Part shown: one piece after another, positions 46,462 to 60,654 of the stretch
Position numbering within the stretch: position 1 is the stretch's first letter
Layout: every line of letters begins with the position of its first letter
Assembly: GCA_933228895.1 (NCBI GenBank)
Contig: OW121850.1
Coordinates: forward strand, 30,575,773-30,639,772
DNA from: Platycnemis pennipes
Lineage: Eukaryota; Arthropoda; Insecta; Odonata; Platycnemididae
DNA length: 64,000 nt
Direction of reading: 5' to 3'
The notes under the pieces: model-generated
Told to the model about the DNA's origin: nothing
The model's input: the letters and a program-made list of their open reading frames with translations, nothing else
Database searches by the model: none
Translations under genes and position numbers: made by a program

Positions 46462-49189
46462 AAGTACTATTTAATAATTATAATAATTCGGCCGGGCAAT
46501 GAAACTGTACTATTCTTCAAAATAATTTAATATAATCTACAAAATAATTTCAAAGTATTTTATTCATATTGACCGTTCCCAGAACTATCATCATATTCTC
46601 ATCTGTGTTTCATTACTAACTCTAATATATGTACTTTAGTTTCATCACGGCACTCGGTTATTATACTTTTAATACCACCGTGACAGTACAATAATATTCT
46701 TGCATTATTCATATTTTCAAATCATTGTGTATTAAACGTATCGACTGAGGAAGATAAACAACTTTTACGCTTTACCGCAGTAAGTGGATCGTCAATGTAG
46801 CACGTGTGTATGTGGCTCAGTGAGCCGAAACGCCAGTCGTATTAAAGCTCCTTATCTTCGTGGAAGTGTGCAATTGTTATTCGTCCCCCTACCTCTCGTG
46901 TGCCACGGTTCTCGAGAGTTTAATTGGCTGTAAATATAATGCGCATAGTTTTCATTTTATTGCTAGCATTGTTTCCTTACAGCTGGAGGAATCTGTTTAG
47001 AGTGGAGAGGGAGTGACGGAAAAGAACCATTGGTTTTTTTTGCACTCGCGTGCGCGCGCTCTGATTGGAGAACAAGCGTGCACAGGAGGTGTCCATCTTT
47101 TCCCTCATTGATATGGTTCAGATGGACGATAGGGGGCCACTTTTTTCTGCATTTCTTGGCCTCTAAGGAGTTTTGATCTCGCTATTGTCAGCGGCTTGCA
47201 AGCTGAAGCGTCAAAGCTTTGCTGGCTGAGTGTTTTTCGCCGCCCATATCGTCGGAAAATCCGGAATCACTTTGGAGTGTTTCTGAACGATAACAACTTA
47301 CATTAATGGGGCACCAGACAATTTAACCGCATTGACTCGCTCCCTTTCAATTGGCTAACTTACATTCATCCCACCTGTGCCGATTAAACTACCATTCCTC
47401 GAATTTTTAACAGGAACTCAATTAATCTCTCCACGCACGTATTCGTTCCACACGATTTTCTATTTGCCCTATTTAAGTGCCAGTGTTTCATAATTGTGAA
47501 GTGCTTTGGAGGAAAACACGAGTCAACTGCCATTTCAATGGAGGCAAACCTCTGATGAACGCTTAGCGTTTTTATTTGTCCTCGAGTATGATGAAATTTT
47601 GTGACTCACTGCGTTCTTTCATTCGTATTATTAATTTTTTTTACCTCGAGAACATGGAGAACAACCATTTCCGTAACAGCCACGGAGCTCAACTGTTATG
47701 CTGAAATCATCTATTGTCTCTTTTCAAAAACGCGATCCAATTTACATTTTAAATCGCTTGTCGGCATCATCAGAGCTGTCAAATTCGAAGAAGAGGCAAC
47801 TGGAACACTATGAATCATTCCATGAAGTATATACTCGCGAGGATGATGGAATTGCTGATTCAATCCCACCATTGTAAAAATAAAAATGTTGCAAGAGCCT
47901 AGAGCCAATCTTAACGCTCTCCTTTTTTTCCTTGTGAATCAACTCCCAATTATACTTTGTGAGTTTTTATTATTTATTATGGTGATAAAAATATTCCTTA
48001 AGTGACGCATTTAGAGTTAACTAATATAATAATTCAAGAATATAATTTGTTTTCTTTTTTAATAGTCATCTTTACGGTCATGTGTGAAATGCGAAAATTT
48101 CTTTCGTGATATTAAGAAAAATATCTTAATACCACCATGAGTCAGATTCTATTTTTTCTGCGGATTTCAATATATAAAAATATCAAATAATATTAAAATA
48201 TATAATACTTACCATTACGATAGGTACTTACTAGTATAAAGATATCATAATACTTACCGTGAGTTAGATTCTATATTATTCGGCAGTTTCAATATCTCCT
48301 AGGTTCATTGGAGATTCTCTATTTTTATATACGTAACGCTGTAAATAAACTGATTACCGTACTTATAAATTCACCATAAAAAATTAAATCCACCGATAAA
48401 TTAGTTCATTATCATGGTGCAATGATTGACGCGAAACGCCCTGTTTATATATCATCCCGTTTGATCTATATTTGCTCGGAAGTTTCTTTAACCTTGAATC
48501 ATCAGCGGTCAGTACCTACTTTGTTTCGCCAGTTTTCTACTTCTGCTATGCCTTCTACCATGTAGTCCACCTTTTTATTACGCACCTAGGTTTATGTGGC
48601 CTTATTACCGGACACGGTCATAAGGCCACATGGTGATAAAGGACCTAATGGCGTAGGTCGAGGGCATGAAGAACTGATGCCCAGCATCAGAGACCCTTGT
48701 GTTATCACGCCGTAAAAGCATGCAATGGCGGGATGACATTACAACATGACGTGCAACCAAAATGAGACATTGTTGTATTTTTTGACGGTCTCCTCTTTCT
48801 TACTATTAATGGTTAGGTACCACAAAAAATAAGGTTGGATATATTTTACTCAAACGCCGCACTTAGAATCAAATATTTTTGGCATAAAATCAAATATTTA
48901 AGGTCTGCAGAATAATACTTTTTGTCATGCCTTAGAAGCAGTTTCCTGTGGGATGTTTATCGCTTAACGCTTTAATCACTTGTTTTGGGAGGTAAACCAT
49001 CAGGGTTTGCACAACCACGCCGGTATCGAGTGTCAAAGTCAATACCATGAACTAGAAGACGAGAAACTTTGCGTTGGTAACTATCTCCTCCGGGACTCAG
49101 CTCCAAAACGTAGGAGTAGTAGAGGTGTACGCACGTAGGAGTATAATCGGTGGGGGAAGCGGCAAGATAATGCGAAGGTGGATTCCTCA
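46462..49189. other. AT-rich sequence with one long hairpin
   Basis: No gene supported. A 12-bp perfect inverted repeat (ATGTGGCCTTAT / ATAAGGCCACAT, 14-base loop) lies at 48594-48631. Confidence 0.4.
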
Positions 49190-49572
49190 AACAATACGAC
49201 GTTTCCTTCTGTTTCCTTCTTCCCACCTTCCCTCCTTTACGGGCAAAGAGGACGCCGACGTTGTATCATTTCTCCCCGAGCTGATTGAAAGCGCTGTCGT
49301 ATCCTCACATGCTTTCTTCGAGTGCCCATGCACTCTCATCCTGCATCTCGAGGACGCAAGAGTATTATAAAGTGGGAAAGTACTAGTCAATACTTTTTTT
49401 CTGCCAACCAATGAGGCACTCCCAACGCAATTAATTGATTGGAATGCATGGCTTTTCCGGGAATGGAGATTTTTCCTCGCGCGCGGGCGTCTGCGGATTC
49501 GTATGGGTTTCGATCGGAATTCGTGCGTGTGCAAGGCCCCTAGGGTTTCTCCGGTCAGGGAGAGGAGGAGCA
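49190..49572. other. GC-enriched block
   Basis: Less AT-rich, CpG-containing sequence just left of a young SINE. The 128-codon minus-strand frame (49187-49573) has no recognisable motif. Confidence 0.35.
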
Positions 49573-49584
49573 AAGGAGAAGGGA

Positions 49585-49883
49585 GGGGATCGAGTTGGTG
49601 TGGTGGCTAGAGTACTGGCCTCCCATCCCCAGGGCCCGGGTTCGATTCCCGGTAGTGGCGGATTTTTCAGTGGAAAACCGGTCCCCACTTAGTGCTTAGT
49701 GGAGGGCATTTCAAGTTCAGTACTCCGTCCGTCGGATGGGACGTTAAGCTGTGGTCCCCTTGGCGCCTTTCGTAAAGAGTAGGCCTTCCTCCGTTCCCTG
49801 AAAACTCCTACCACTACCCAACTATCCACCTATCCTATATGGCGCAAATGACCTCAGCTGTCGGTCGCCTCCCATAAATAACC
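49585..49883 (+). repeat. tRNA-derived SINE, young copy 3
   Basis: A near-consensus head with B box GGGTTCGATTCCCGG, body and tail (299 bp). About 30 bases are missing around the GCTAACGCCGACGCC segment. AAGGAGAAGGGA flanks it exactly (49573-49584 and 49884-49895). Reading frames crossing it are not genes. Confidence 0.95.
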
Positions 49884-49895
49884 AAGGAGAAGGGA

Positions 49896-51590
49896 TCCTA
49901 TCAGCTAAGACGCCCGGTAAAAGCCACAAAAGAATAAAAAAAAGACGTAAGGACATCTTCACAGCTAAAGGTAATGAGCAAGAGGGAGTGTAACGTCTGA
50001 TTGGCAATACCGCAAGATTTTAATCGCGCTATTACCGAAGAAATCCTCCCAACCTTGTTATTTCTTCAAATATAATGCCATGTCATGACTTTTATCTTTA
50101 CAGAAATTGCATTTCATTAGGGCATTAAAATGTCTTGCATGCTTGATTATATATTATTAAAAGATAATGAATATAGGTTATAATTAATTTAATTCCGCAC
50201 TGTTTCCGCCAAATCCGTATAAGAGGAGGCAGGCGGGCAGACCATGTGTTTCTTATCGAAAGTAAAAAAAATACAATACTAGTGACAACACTGCCAATTT
50301 CACTGCTACAAAGAAATTTACCAAAGGGGGCATGGAGACTACACATACAACTCGGTCTCCTACCTCAAACTATGCCGGACTGATTGTGCAAAAATCCTAT
50401 CAAAATATGTAAGTTAGTCTGTTAATGAGAGGGACGGGGTATGTGTCGGATTATTTGGAACAAACTAAGAGAAACCTGGTTACGGCAGTAGCTTGCTCAA
50501 AACTGACGGTCCTATGGAGAGAGCTCGACTTCAATTCGCCGTTATGATCGCTCAAACAAGAACACTCGCTAGGCGGGATAGGGCTCAATAGAAGCAGCCA
50601 TCCACGTTCGATTAATCTACTGCAAAGATGGATTAGATACACTCTACTAGATATCTGTCACTATGAATAGCACAATCGAGCACATTAAAATTACCTACGG
50701 AATCGAAAAGTTTCTGCGCATTTTCCCGAGGAGTCGAAGTCCATTGTTTGATTCCCGACTCAGGTTAACTTTCTCCTCGGGATTTGTTTTTTTTTTAAGT
50801 TTTGGAACAAAGTAGTTCATATTTCTTATATTCTTAGGGAATCAGTTTCAGGAGTCACTAGCCATCGCAAAGACATAAATAAAGGGCTACAATTTCACCC
50901 ATAAAGTTTGAATCAATATAACTTTCACCAGTGGAGTTTTAGTGATCTTCGCCTATAGTACCTACTAATTGAGTGGTCACCCATAATTTCAGCAGAACCC
51001 ACACAGAGACTTGCGGGTCACTGCCGTTCGAAGTATTCTTGGGACCTCGACGCTGATAGTGATCGGTTATTAATCTTTAGTTTCGTGTAACCTCGTGCAC
51101 GCTTTGTGTGGGATGAAAAATGTGGTTGGAAACCAACGTGAAACCTCGTTTCACGGGTTTCATAGTTTTTTCTTGACTGAAATCGTTGCTTACTGTGATT
51201 TTTCCTCCGAAGTTATTCAAAAACTCAGGTTTAAAACAAAATGTTTTTGTTTTGTCTGGCCGAGCATCCAACCGCTAGGCTAAACTTTATGATCGGGATA
51301 TAGGCATGTAAATTAATAAAGAGTTTGACGAAATTCCGAATAAAGATGTATTGTGCATTCCGAGAAACAAAGAGTTAATTGTTCTTGCGTTTACCATGCA
51401 TTATTCTTCCCAGTACTCAGAAAACTGGAAAAGCATAAAAATTTAAAGAATCGCTCGCATGGTTTCAGTTAAATCTTGAACCATTCATGCATACCTGACA
51501 TTCCCTTATCCAAATCCCGATGGATTATCTCATGGGCTTGGCATACTTATACCATGTCGATGTAAACACGCGAGGGATTCTGAGTAAAAT
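49896..51590. other. Intergenic sequence, nothing recognised
   Basis: Chance frames of 60-75 codons only. Confidence 0.4.
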
Positions 51591-51601
51591 GCATTGCATC
51601 G

Positions 51602-51808
51602 ATGTCTTCCGAGACGGAAGAGGCTGTCGGGCAGGATGAATGGGCCGGAGACGCTTTCGCCGTCCACGCGAAGATTTTGATAAGGACCCGGCGAAGTGTG
51701 GTTATATGCAAAAGCGCGTATTTGCGCAGCGGTATGCAGGGAGCGGTGGCTGGCTCATCGCGATACGAGGGGGCTTTATGGGCGTCATAACCTCCTGTTC
51801 CCAGCGAG
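51602..51808 (+). other. Exon-like CpG-rich segment ending in a strong splice donor
   Basis: A CpG-rich block begins at an ATG in fair context (CATCGATGT) and stays open for 62 codons (MSSETEEAVGQDEWAGDAFA...), stopping at 51790. A near-consensus donor, GCGAG|GTAAGT, follows at 51808/51809. Because the stop precedes the donor in this frame, a 5' untranslated first exon is more likely than a coding one. I recognise no domain. A chance donor cannot be excluded. Confidence 0.25.
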
Positions 51809-51810
51809 GT

Positions 51811-53199
51811 AAGTAAAAAGACGAACTTCGATGACCCTGACTGGATAAGCGGAACGGCACCGACGAAAAGTCTACACGGTTGTGGGTGTCTCACAAATAT
51901 AGTATTACGGCGGGCACAAGTAGTGGTATTCTCCCGAGAAAGAGGAAGATCCGAGTGAGATGGAAGGAAGAAATAGCTTCCGTGGAAGGATTTTTAAAAC
52001 GCCAAACGTTTGCTTAATGCAATAATGGGTTCTCGGAAAAAGCGTATCATTTATTTCAAGAAGGTACTCTCTCTCTTTATATCCCCGTTTGAAATCAAAG
52101 TTCCGTAAATTCTCCTAGCATATTTTGGCTCATGGCATGATTATAGTTTATTCCGATAATCCTCATCCCGATCGAATTCGTAGGGTTCATTCATTTCATC
52201 TTTCTTTAACTATAAGTGGAAACAATATGTGTTGGTGTTTTCCCCTCAGGATCCGATAGGAAAGCTACATGCCTCAAGAACGGCCAGGAAATCGAATCGA
52301 GGGGTTAATTTGTGTTTACTGCCTCGATAATATTAAAGGAAGTTGTTAGCAGTGAGGCATTAACAGTGATCATTTCGATAAAACGTGTGCACGATTGTTT
52401 TTCACTATTCTTCCTCTTTTTATCTTCTATCCTATGACTCTACTGCTCCTGTTCTATGAATTAAAATTAATGATTTATTATGGAAATTATCAGGTTGTTT
52501 TAATGAGCGTGTAAGAAGATGAGCCCTGATTGGCAGCCGAACGTCATCAGCGGAAACAAAGAATAAACAAACCTGAGTTGTTAGGTGCTGTATTTTGTTT
52601 ACCATTGACTTGATTTTTTTCCCACCTTTCGCTGCCAGTATAACTGAAAATCCGATCAAGACAATTGAAACCTATGGCGAGCGATTGCTTCTGCAAGAAT
52701 AAGTTGCATGATATGCGATTCCTTTTCATTATCTGAACGCATTGTCATCGTCATGCGAATTGAATGGAATGTGGTGATATAGTTTTATAAATTTGTGTGC
52801 ATTGTATTGAATATAATTGCCTCGATTGAGTACGTAAGCCGGTTCGTTCTCGAGGTCGGAAAGTAATTCTTTGGCTTTCTTAGGTACACACCAGGTTAAC
52901 ATGTGTTGAAATCCATATTTTCCTTGTCACAATCATGAGTTTATGAGATGGAGCTAGCAGAAGGAAGAAATTTATTCCAGCAACTCCAACTGACTCTGAA
53001 GAGCGACAGCTGTCTGCTTTTGTCTAATGCATCTTCGTGAAAAGGGAAATTTTTTACGATTTTCCTACTAAATGTTCGTTGTTTTACCCGGTGCTTCATT
53101 GATAAAATGACAGTGAATGGTTTAAAGAAAAGGCATTGTCATGGAATGCAGAACGAAGGGCTCTTCTTGAGACAGAAATTATGTACGTTGGCGCCCTGA
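51811..53199. other. AT-rich sequence, nothing recognised
   Basis: No motif-bearing frame, RNA gene or bounded repeat seen. Confidence 0.4.
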
Positions 53200-54240
53200 A
53201 TGAGGTTCCTATTTCCGAAAGAAAATTTCCTTCACCCGCGCACCCGCTTCCCCGTCCGTCGTCGCTCGCCTTTGTCCTTCTCAAAACAACATTCGTGTGA
53301 AGCAATTCTCCGAGAAAAAGCACCGCCGCCGACACAAACGCCAACTTCCTCTATTCCCGAGACACAAAACGCAGACGGAAAAAAGCCACGTCCCAAGTGC
53401 AAACAGATCGAGGGAGAGGGGGGAAGGCACAAGGGAGTCCGTGTCAACCTTGGGACACGATCTTCTTCAAACGTCTCCGATAATTATATTAGCTTTCCTC
53501 GGCATTCTCTTTTCTTCCACGGCCCTCCTAGCTCGCTCTGTCTTCTCCCTTCCTGCCAACCAAATGGTTTATTCTTCATCTCTTTCTCAAGATCCTTTAT
53601 TTACCGGAATCTTTCCCGCCACCCTCGCTTTCGACGCCTTGTTTCCCCACCTTGCTTTCTGCACCTGAGAGCCTACCATTCACTCGCCATCACTCTTAGG
53701 CCCCCGCTTGAGCTCTCAAAGGAATTCACGACCGACTCATTCTTTCCTTGGCTTTATTCCCTCTTCTCCATTCTCCCTCTCTCTCTCTTTCTCTTTCACT
53801 CGCCCTCCTTTCCCTTCCTTTCTTCAAATAAAAACAATGCCTTGGACTTTTTTTTCCTGCTTTCACCCTTTCCCCATCGCCTCTCCTAGCGTCTCCAGCA
53901 TCACCCATTTACTCCACCGCGGTTTTTTCCTATCATTCTTTCTCCCACGCCGTTCGCGGCTGAGTTATACAGCACGTGGTTGTGTTCCCCCCCCCCCCAT
54001 CCTTCCAGCATCCCTCTTTCTCTCTCCTAACCGGATGGTGGTGTGTGGAAGCTGCCCATCTATCACACGTGCGCGCTTGGATGCAGAGACTCGCTTTGGT
54101 CTCCTCCGTACGTTCTTATGCCAAAGAGTGAAAAAATTCCCTCCTCGTTTGGATCTAAAAGGTATGGCAGCGGAAAAAGTCGTTTCGTCTCATTTCTTTT
54201 GCTTGTTCCGAGACGAGGGGAGGATCTCCAAAGACGGGTA
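53200..54240. other. CpG-rich then strongly pyrimidine-rich block
   Basis: The first part (53200-53470) is GC- and CpG-rich. 53480-54030 is markedly C/T-rich on the plus strand, with CTCTCTCTCTCT and TTTCTCTTTC runs and a 13-base C run near 53986. This skew alone produces the 229-, 177- and 123-codon frames, rich in Ser, Phe, Leu and Pro, so no protein is called. A promoter or untranslated region with GAGA-type sites would fit. Confidence 0.4.
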
Positions 54241-56544
54241 ATACGCGAAACTATTTTGTGTCTTTCAATTTTCAAAAGTTTAAATAATTCTGTACGGCTG
54301 ATAAAGGCTTCCTTTTTCCTATGTGTTCATAATGTTCAATTGAATTTGGGCTTTTCGATAAAGTTGAAATTCAATCGAGCTCGTTAAAAAACTGAGCTGA
54401 AATAATTATTTTGCTAACCTAGACGTTCATGAGAGTATTCACCTGCAGATATAGCTTGCTTCTTCATTATTTCCGATAGGATGGTGAGAGGTTTGGAAGA
54501 TCAGTGGGATTTTAGAACTCGAAACATCACCTCTAATTTCCCCGAAATTTTGAAAGCGGGAACCCTGAAAAACCTTTTGATTTCTCACAGTTTTTCCAGG
54601 CAGGGTTTATCAAGTGCGCACAATTAAAGGAACTTCGAAGGAAGAAGGGGCAGAGACATTTAATCTTAATTAACCTAAACTTTAACTAAATAAAACCATT
54701 CGTTCCTTTCGACTACAGAAAGAATTTGGCTAATGTGTGAGTAAATTTGCTCACATTCCGCCACAGATAACTCAGTTCTGATGCAAATGAAAAATTCAAA
54801 AAGGAGAACTTCAGCTCTCTGATTATTAAAATGGATTGTAGTTTTTTTATAAGACCTGAAGCATGTGAAAAGTTATCATCTGGGTTATTACTGAAGACTT
54901 AACCTAGCTGTTTTCGAATTTACACCTCGAACATAGTGCCAGCTGTCTCCCACATTCTGTCAGTAGGTGTTTTACAGTGACGGAGAGTCCGACTTCTCAT
55001 TCCTTATTACTTCTTAACCTCCTGTCTCTCCCACAAATAACAAAGAATAAATTTTCATCATGCCCACGATCCTCTTCAATCGTAGCGCACTTGAGCAAAT
55101 ATTAATTTATTTTCCGTTTCTACTAACCCACCTCCCTCTCGAGTCTGATGAGTATAGTATTGTATCTCTGTCGTTGGATGAGATATATGTATTATTTCCT
55201 CTTTCGCGTACTAGGCACCGCTGTGGTTTCTCATCAGCAGAAGGTTATTGCGAGCTTAATATCCGCCTTCCTTGAAAATACTAATTGTCAATGAGTGACT
55301 TACGCCGAAATCAAGGTGGCTCTTAAGGCTTATGTGCATAATATATACTCATTTCAGACGTCAACCTTGGGTCTTCACCTCGATATATTTTCGAAGTCTT
55401 ATGTTTTGAGATTCCAATCGCTGCGCTTCAGTGACGCTTCAGCATTTATCAAGAAAACTCAAGCGGAAAAGGCTGGAAGAGGAAAACTCAAGCGGATAAC
55501 GTAAATAATCACCTTTGACCTTGTGTTTCGAAGGGTAGTAGCCGCAAACTTTAAAAGTTTCTTTCTTTTCGTCTTAAGTATTTGTCGGGGATGCTTGAGT
55601 TGTTATTTTGGTCCCGAGAGCTCTGAATCAAATATCTTGGTAATAGAAAACTATTATTGTTCATGATTGTGCAATTACACGTTACTAAAAACGGTTCTAA
55701 ACATTTTCCTTTGTTCACCAACTTAATTACTATTTACTTATTATTACCTCGAGGATTTCAATACTTATTAATTAAAGTTTAAGGTGTATTGGTTTCTTAT
55801 TTTTTCGAATTGATCACTTGATTCAAAAGACCTCTAATTCAGCATCTACGCACATTTTAAAATTAATTTAAACTGCTAAATTACCAATACTTTTCTTCAT
55901 TATCCATTTCCCCAAACTTCTCTTTTTTAGCACTGCCTTCAGAAAAGCATTGCCTCAAGTGCACTTTCCCAGTGTTTACCAACTTCTACCTCTTCCTAAT
56001 GTTTGTCCGATTCTAATTTTCTTTGTCATGTCCTTTCTTTATAACCAATTTATTTTAGTTATTCTAATCTCTTTGAATATTAATTCCTTAAATCTTATGC
56101 ATCCTAAATTTTCCCCGAAAGTTCAAACTTTTGGAAGACTCAAAACATCTAATGGCTTTATTTACGGGTTGGATACAGGTAACTTATAACGCACATTACC
56201 TGAAACTCAAGTTCCTGAAAATGAAACCATTTGAATCGTTTTAGAAGACAGCATGCACCTTATGGCCATTATCGTCCCCGAGTACATTTGTTTTGTAGAG
56301 CGGCCAACGCATATCTGATTCGCCTTAATGAACCCCTTTACAAACCTACGCGTCTTTCAAAACTGCTCTTGTCTTAATTTCTTCCCTTGTCCGCCTCATA
56401 ATCATATTTTCTCCGTAAGTTATGCTCGGAAAACATAGCTCTTGATTTTTATGCTCCCATAAAGAAGCCTGTGTTTGGCACGAAAACTTTTCTCACCGCG
56501 TGGGCACCGGTTCCAAAATATTTACGTACAAACTTGCGATTCGC
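54241..56544. other. AT-rich sequence, nothing recognised
   Basis: Short frames only. Confidence 0.4.
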
Positions 56545-56830
56545 TCAATCAAACGTGAAACTTTACGCCGGTGCTTGTACGGCAAGGTCGAGCGCTTCCG
56601 CGCGTAGAGCGATCAAGTCCCACGTTCGGGAGAAAGGTTAAGACAAGGTCGGGAGCGGCGCAAGGCGCAATTTATCGCTTATTACGCAGGAGGTGGCTAA
56701 AAGCAGCCCGTGGAGACTCCTTGGAGATCCCTAAATTGGGTTCCGGAGAGAATAAGTTGAACAATGAGAGGAAGTGGCCTGGCGGTTCCGACCTTCCATA
56801 CGCGCGCCCACATTGTGTCTCATCATAGCT
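56545..56830. other. CpG-rich island
   Basis: A compact block dense in CpG (for example CGAGCGCTTCCGCGCGTAG). An 85-codon plus-strand frame with a GTG start shows no motif. Confidence 0.35.
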
Positions 56831-59800
56831 TCTCGTGATCGTCTGACATCATAATGGCCTAACATGGTCTTTTCCATTCGTCACCCTATTAAAAATCAGA
56901 GTGTTTCTCAATAAAAATGTTCATGGCCATAGCTTTAAGTACAAATGATTACATTGTTCAACGATCTAAATTAGTAGTCAAAGCGTCTTGCTTTTTGGAG
57001 GCTCCACCGAATTATGAAGTAGATATCATTTTTGTGAAAATTTCAGGACACATCATTTTTTGGCCCTTCTGTCGATTGGCAATAAAATAATTAGGCCTTT
57101 CCTTCTTATATTTGAAGAACAAAGACGCTGAGAATGAACAATTTTATCCGTGGTCATACGGCAGAGCATGACCGTTGCATTAAATTTACAAATTACCTAC
57201 TAATGTAAAGAGAAATGCCGTTTTGACGAAACACTAAAACTAAATAGAAGCGCCATTTTATATAGAATTTAGCATTTTAAAAAAGTGTCAGCCTTACCAC
57301 ACTTGTTTAATTGTTATTAATAAACATTTGCTCGAAAAAAGCAGAAAAGCTTAGTTACGTGAAAATGGCGCTACAGCATGTTGTTATTCTCGAGTCCTCT
57401 AGATTGCCAAATAATAACTATAAAATGGTGAATGGTGAGTGGTGAGCTTGCAATCTTAAGGACTCTGTTGCTAACGTTGGCAACGGTACATGTGATGGAA
57501 CGTGCTTACCAGCCTATTTACTAACTAGGTTTAGGAATATACCTAACCAAGGTTCTTCTTATATTTTTACGTAATTTAAACATTCTCATTGGCTATTGAC
57601 GTGGTGGAATTAATACCAATGCTTCCAAATGGTAGCTGCAGTAGCATCGTCGCTGTTGCCAAACATTTTTCTAAAATATCAATACTAATAAAATTCAAAA
57701 CAAATAGTTTTATTTTCAAAGGAATAGTTTAAAAACTAAGTAAGAAAATATTTACCCAATTTTAGAATACGCAATAGCAGGAATGAGCATGTATTATCAC
57801 TTTGTGAATTAAACTTGGCAACAACACATCAGCCAAGTTCCGAAGTCAAAAGGAGTTAAAAGAGCTTGTAAAAAAGAAAATAAAATGCAACTACAACGTG
57901 CTTTATAATAGTATACTCATAACTTTTTTGTGTGTGCGTTATCACACCATAGCGTTACCACACCAACGTAGCTCTTTTACTGGATTTTGATGCGCGGAGT
58001 AATAGGGGAACCTCCTTAAGATGATAGCACCTAAAATGGTCATTTAAATTATTCAATTAACGAAAAACTAAGCTATTTTCTTCTTTACAATCATATAATC
58101 CTGGTTTTCAAACTGAATTTTGAGTTTTTCCGGTGAGCTAACTCAGCCACTGAAATGTCTTTCGAAGCAGAACGTGTATACAAATCATATTATCGCTTAC
58201 AATTGTCAATTTTTATCGTTTGAGATTTTCAATTGTTTTATATTCAGTACTACTCAATCCCTAACTCTTTAGAAGTATTATATCAAACTATTAAAAAAAT
58301 ATCACTCTTTTCAGCGTCTTATTTCAGTCCACTTCACCAGAACCTTGCCGAGTTCGTTTATTCGAAAAACTCTTATGCACATGTAGGTGAATCTTGAAAT
58401 TTTAGCTGCATGTGTGCTAGGATTTAGGTATGTTGAAGTATAAAATGGTAGAATATTGAGGAAGCATTGCAAAGGATGTGGCAAGAAAGACTATTTATTA
58501 ATAGGCGTAAAAATATATCCACATTTTAGTCTGCGATTTACAATATGGGTATGTGGCAGAATAACGAGCGTATGCGGCATATGAGGAAGTGATAGGAAAG
58601 AAAATCTTAGTTACATTGGATACCTATAGCACGGAGACGCAAATTTGGCGACAGGAAAGTAGAGGTTAGGCAGAGAAAGTAGTTAAAATGTTGAGGGGTG
58701 CTAAGGAGGCTCTTAGATGCAAATGTTTACGTCGGTGCATGTATGCACTGGAGATCAATACAAGTTCTCAAAGACACCTCTGAAAGTTGAGTTGATATGA
58801 CTAAATTTGAAGTTTTGGTAAACATTTACTTATTAAATCGTATAGGTCAGCACTTTTGGTCTATTACTATGTGGCTCATTATTTCGTATACATTTTCACT
58901 GTTATTATGAATTCAAACAATTCTATACGAGCACACAAAGCATACCCATGGAAATGGAAAACCTACCTAATTGACATTCGAACTCACCATATTATATGAT
59001 GGACGCTGGAAGGAACTCAATTACGCCGTCACCGATACCGTTGCTCGATTTTTAGGAATAGGGAGGGTTAATGGCAATATGGAAGCTTAGAATTTCAATT
59101 CTTCGTCTGATGATATGACACTGCACTATGGACTTCAATACCGGCTTATGCTGTGATCATTAGCTCCTCATTTGGAAAAATACAGGAAAACCGGCCGAGG
59201 TTGCACTTTTCAGGAAGCTGCAAATCTGCTACCCACTTTACCTTCATTAATTGTGTACGGAACGAATGAAGTCCGGCCCGCAGGCAGTAGAAGGGGAACC
59301 AATGCCAAATCGTGGGCAAATGGAAAGGTAGCCATAAATAAAAAGACATTAAGAATAAAAGGAGAGTTTGGGGTGAGAGTGATTTATGTTAAGTTAAGAA
59401 TACACCGGAGGTTGGGTTGAGCCTTATTAATGATAATTTATGCTGTGGTATACATTTAATTTTGAAAAAGAAATATGAGTTAAAGGGAAAAAATGAAGGA
59501 AGAGAACGTATCTTATTTTTTCCTTACGAAACTGAAAAGGGACTTTTCATAATTAAGTTGGTAATAAATTTTTGATGAGAGGGAATATAGGAGGAGAGAT
59601 AATTTTGCATATTCAAACTTAACCACTCAGAAATCATTTTCAAGAGAGTGTATGATTTTTATTGTCACCTATTTAAATATTGCCCATTTGGTGACTAACA
59701 GTTTCTATCATTTACTGTTTATATTCGATTATTAATATATATGTTTAAAGGGTATTAATTCCAAAACGTACGAATACGTACGGTTTGAAGGTACGGAACA

Positions 59801-60654
59801 TTCAGTTTCAAATAATATACTTTTGTAAATATAGGTATTTAATTGCTTCAACTATAACAGAACGCCAACTGTAATAACATTAGAACGTAATTTTTCAGAG
59901 CAATAACCATTATAACAATCCGAATTGTATGAATTCCTTCGAAGCCATTTAAGTTCAAGAGAATATTTTTTAATTGCGAAAGGAATTTCTGCTATGCCGT
60001 TGCAGATATTGCGCTTGCGTTTTTTTTCTTTCGCTTGTGTGTTTTATCTATAAAATGCTGAAAATATGCCTCAGCCATAAAGAGAAACATTAGGCTTGAG
60101 AAGTCTTTAAATAAGTATGATTTCGTCATTTAATGGAACCAAATGTTATGTAACTATTGTCTACATAATCTGGATTTGATTAAACTTTGCATAATGGGCA
60201 ATGAGGAACAACCATGTGTATTTACTACTGTTTTATTGTGCTGAATTTGAAGCATTGATAATGATAATTGTATTCTGTCACTAGATAATTCATAGTATAA
60301 CCGGCAGAGCAAGTCGCTACCGAGATCATCTAAAATAGACATCTATAGACATCTGAAAAAGGAGAATCATTGAATGTGAAACAGTAAATGAATGAAAAAC
60401 AGTGAATGAACTATAGATTAGCATTGTCTTTGTCGTCCAAGTTGAGGGAACTTAAAAGGAAGGAATCTTGAGAGTCGGACAAGGATGTGCGCTGATTAGA
60501 AGCAGGATAAAGTCACCCTTGATTTTAAGGAAAAGTTCATTAACAAAATAAAATGTCCCTTTTACGGATTGCCTTAATCCAAGTCATCCAATTCCCATTT
60601 TTTCACTGTCATTTGTGGAATTTTCAGCCTGTTACGACTCGAAACAGCTTATGC
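56831..60654. other. Long AT-rich stretch, nothing recognised
   Basis: The longest frames are about 80 codons and carry no motif. No tandem repeat or element boundary was found. Confidence 0.45.

Noticed and set aside
53200..53889. 229-codon plus-strand frame
   Set aside because: Its length comes from pyrimidine skew and rare stop codons. Composition is low-complexity (Ser/Phe/Leu/Pro), other frames in the same place are also open, and there is no motif.
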